A stretch of DNA of 38,658 bases. It comes from Planctomycetota bacterium (GTDB lineage: Bacteria > Planctomycetota > JAPUJT01). The DNA lies in contig JAPUJT010000083.1 in NCBI GenBank assembly GCA_027296055.1, positions 1 to 38,658 of the forward strand, written 5' to 3'. Of the stretch, positions 38,396-38,658 are shown piece after piece. The notes beneath the pieces were generated by a model. It did not search any database and had not been told where the DNA came from. It was given only the letters and a program-made list of their open reading frames with translations. Every line of letters begins with the position of its first letter. Position 1 is the first letter of the stretch. A program made the translations under genes and the position numbers.

Positions 38396-38658
38396 TTAAA
38401 AATCAAATCCGCGTACCAAGGGCAGCAGGATTGCAATCACGATGAACGCGACCACGACCGCCATGGCGACAATGATCACGGGCTCGATCAGCGCCGTGAT
38501 CCGGCTTGTCGCGATCTCGATCTCCTCCTCGTACGATTCGGCCACCTTGTCCAGCATCTCCTCCAGCCGGCCGGTCTGCTCGCCGACGGCGATCATGTAG
38601 CCCACGACGGGAGGGAAGACGCCGCTACGCCTCAGCGGCGTCGATATGTCCGCCCCTT
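38396..38658 (-). CDS. gspF: Type II secretion inner-membrane protein GspF, C-terminal part (cut by window edge)
   Basis: Only the last ~86 residues are in the window, ending at the stop at 38396. The reading frame is open to the right edge. The sequence STPLRRSGVFPPVVGYMIAVGE, shown here from its conserved stretches VFPPVV and YMIAVGEQTGRLEEML, plus LIEPVIIVAMAVVVAFIVIAILLP at the end, is the C-terminal repeat of GspF/PilC. It is the polytopic platform protein of T2SS and type IV pilus machines, contacting the ATPase GspE. It is first in the visible gspF-G-H-I-J run; gspE, if present, would lie outside the window. Confidence 0.92.
   Translation of the reverse strand, partial: GADISTPLRRSGVFPPVVGYMIAVGEQTGRLEEMLDKVAESYEEEIEIATSRITALIEPVIIVAMAVVVAFIVIAILLPLVRGFDF

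Overview
The window is one contiguous stretch of a GC-rich (roughly 60-65 %) bacterial chromosome. It is densely packed with housekeeping genes and has no rRNA, tRNA, CRISPR array, IS element or prophage that I could see. A diderm, uncultivated-type bacterium is indicated by an FHA/Ser-Thr kinase, a HEAT+VWA exported protein, a cytochrome c'/c556-like protein, a type II secretion (T2SS) pseudopilin operon, large lipobox proteins with repeat and kelch-like regions, and a GspE-N-like small protein. Planctomycetota or a neighbouring phylum is my best guess. This is inference from gene content, not a phylogenetic placement.

Layout. 1-1463 (minus): the head of a division/cell-wall (dcw) cluster. 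It has a sigma70-type promoter, three 10-bp MraZ boxes, mraZ, two small unknown ORFs, and the start of rsmH, which runs off the left edge. 1679-4264: a divergent pair (a zinc-ribbon-like protein and a two-TM protein) and a saccharopine-dehydrogenase-like oxidoreductase. 4383-7793: dnaE, with an intact PHP motif set. 7811-15603 (plus): a promoter and a tight six-gene operon, yggS - FHA/STK kinase - yggU(DUF167) - mtnP - ileS - rnhA. 15640-19178 (minus): a GspE-N-like protein, a coiled-coil TM protein, a double hairpin/terminator region, a c-type cytochrome and a HEAT/VWA protein. 19239-23110: divergent promoters, an aminotransferase, panD (convergent), pepA (apparently leaderless) and nth. 23145-24183 (minus): a BON-like protein and a pilin-like protein. 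24280-26134 (plus): queA and a sugar-phosphate-isomerase-like TIM barrel.

26148-38658 (minus) is the most distinctive region. It runs gspF-gspG-gspH-gspI-gspJ, then three large paralogous lipoprotein-like genes. Each of these has an N-terminal array of about 120-residue units with an Asp/Asn-rich, calcium-loop-like motif (1, 3 and 4 units, going away from the T2SS genes), followed by a kelch/galactose-oxidase-like propeller. A HEAT-like membrane-anchored protein sits directly upstream of the last one. I infer that these are surface or secreted proteins, possibly T2SS clients. This is the best candidate for an undescribed system in the window.

Most genes are ordinary housekeeping genes. The regulatory sequences readable by eye (MraZ operator, a perfect TTGACA-N17-TATAAT promoter, overlapping divergent promoters, a leaderless pepA, a structured terminator region) are the other points worth following up.
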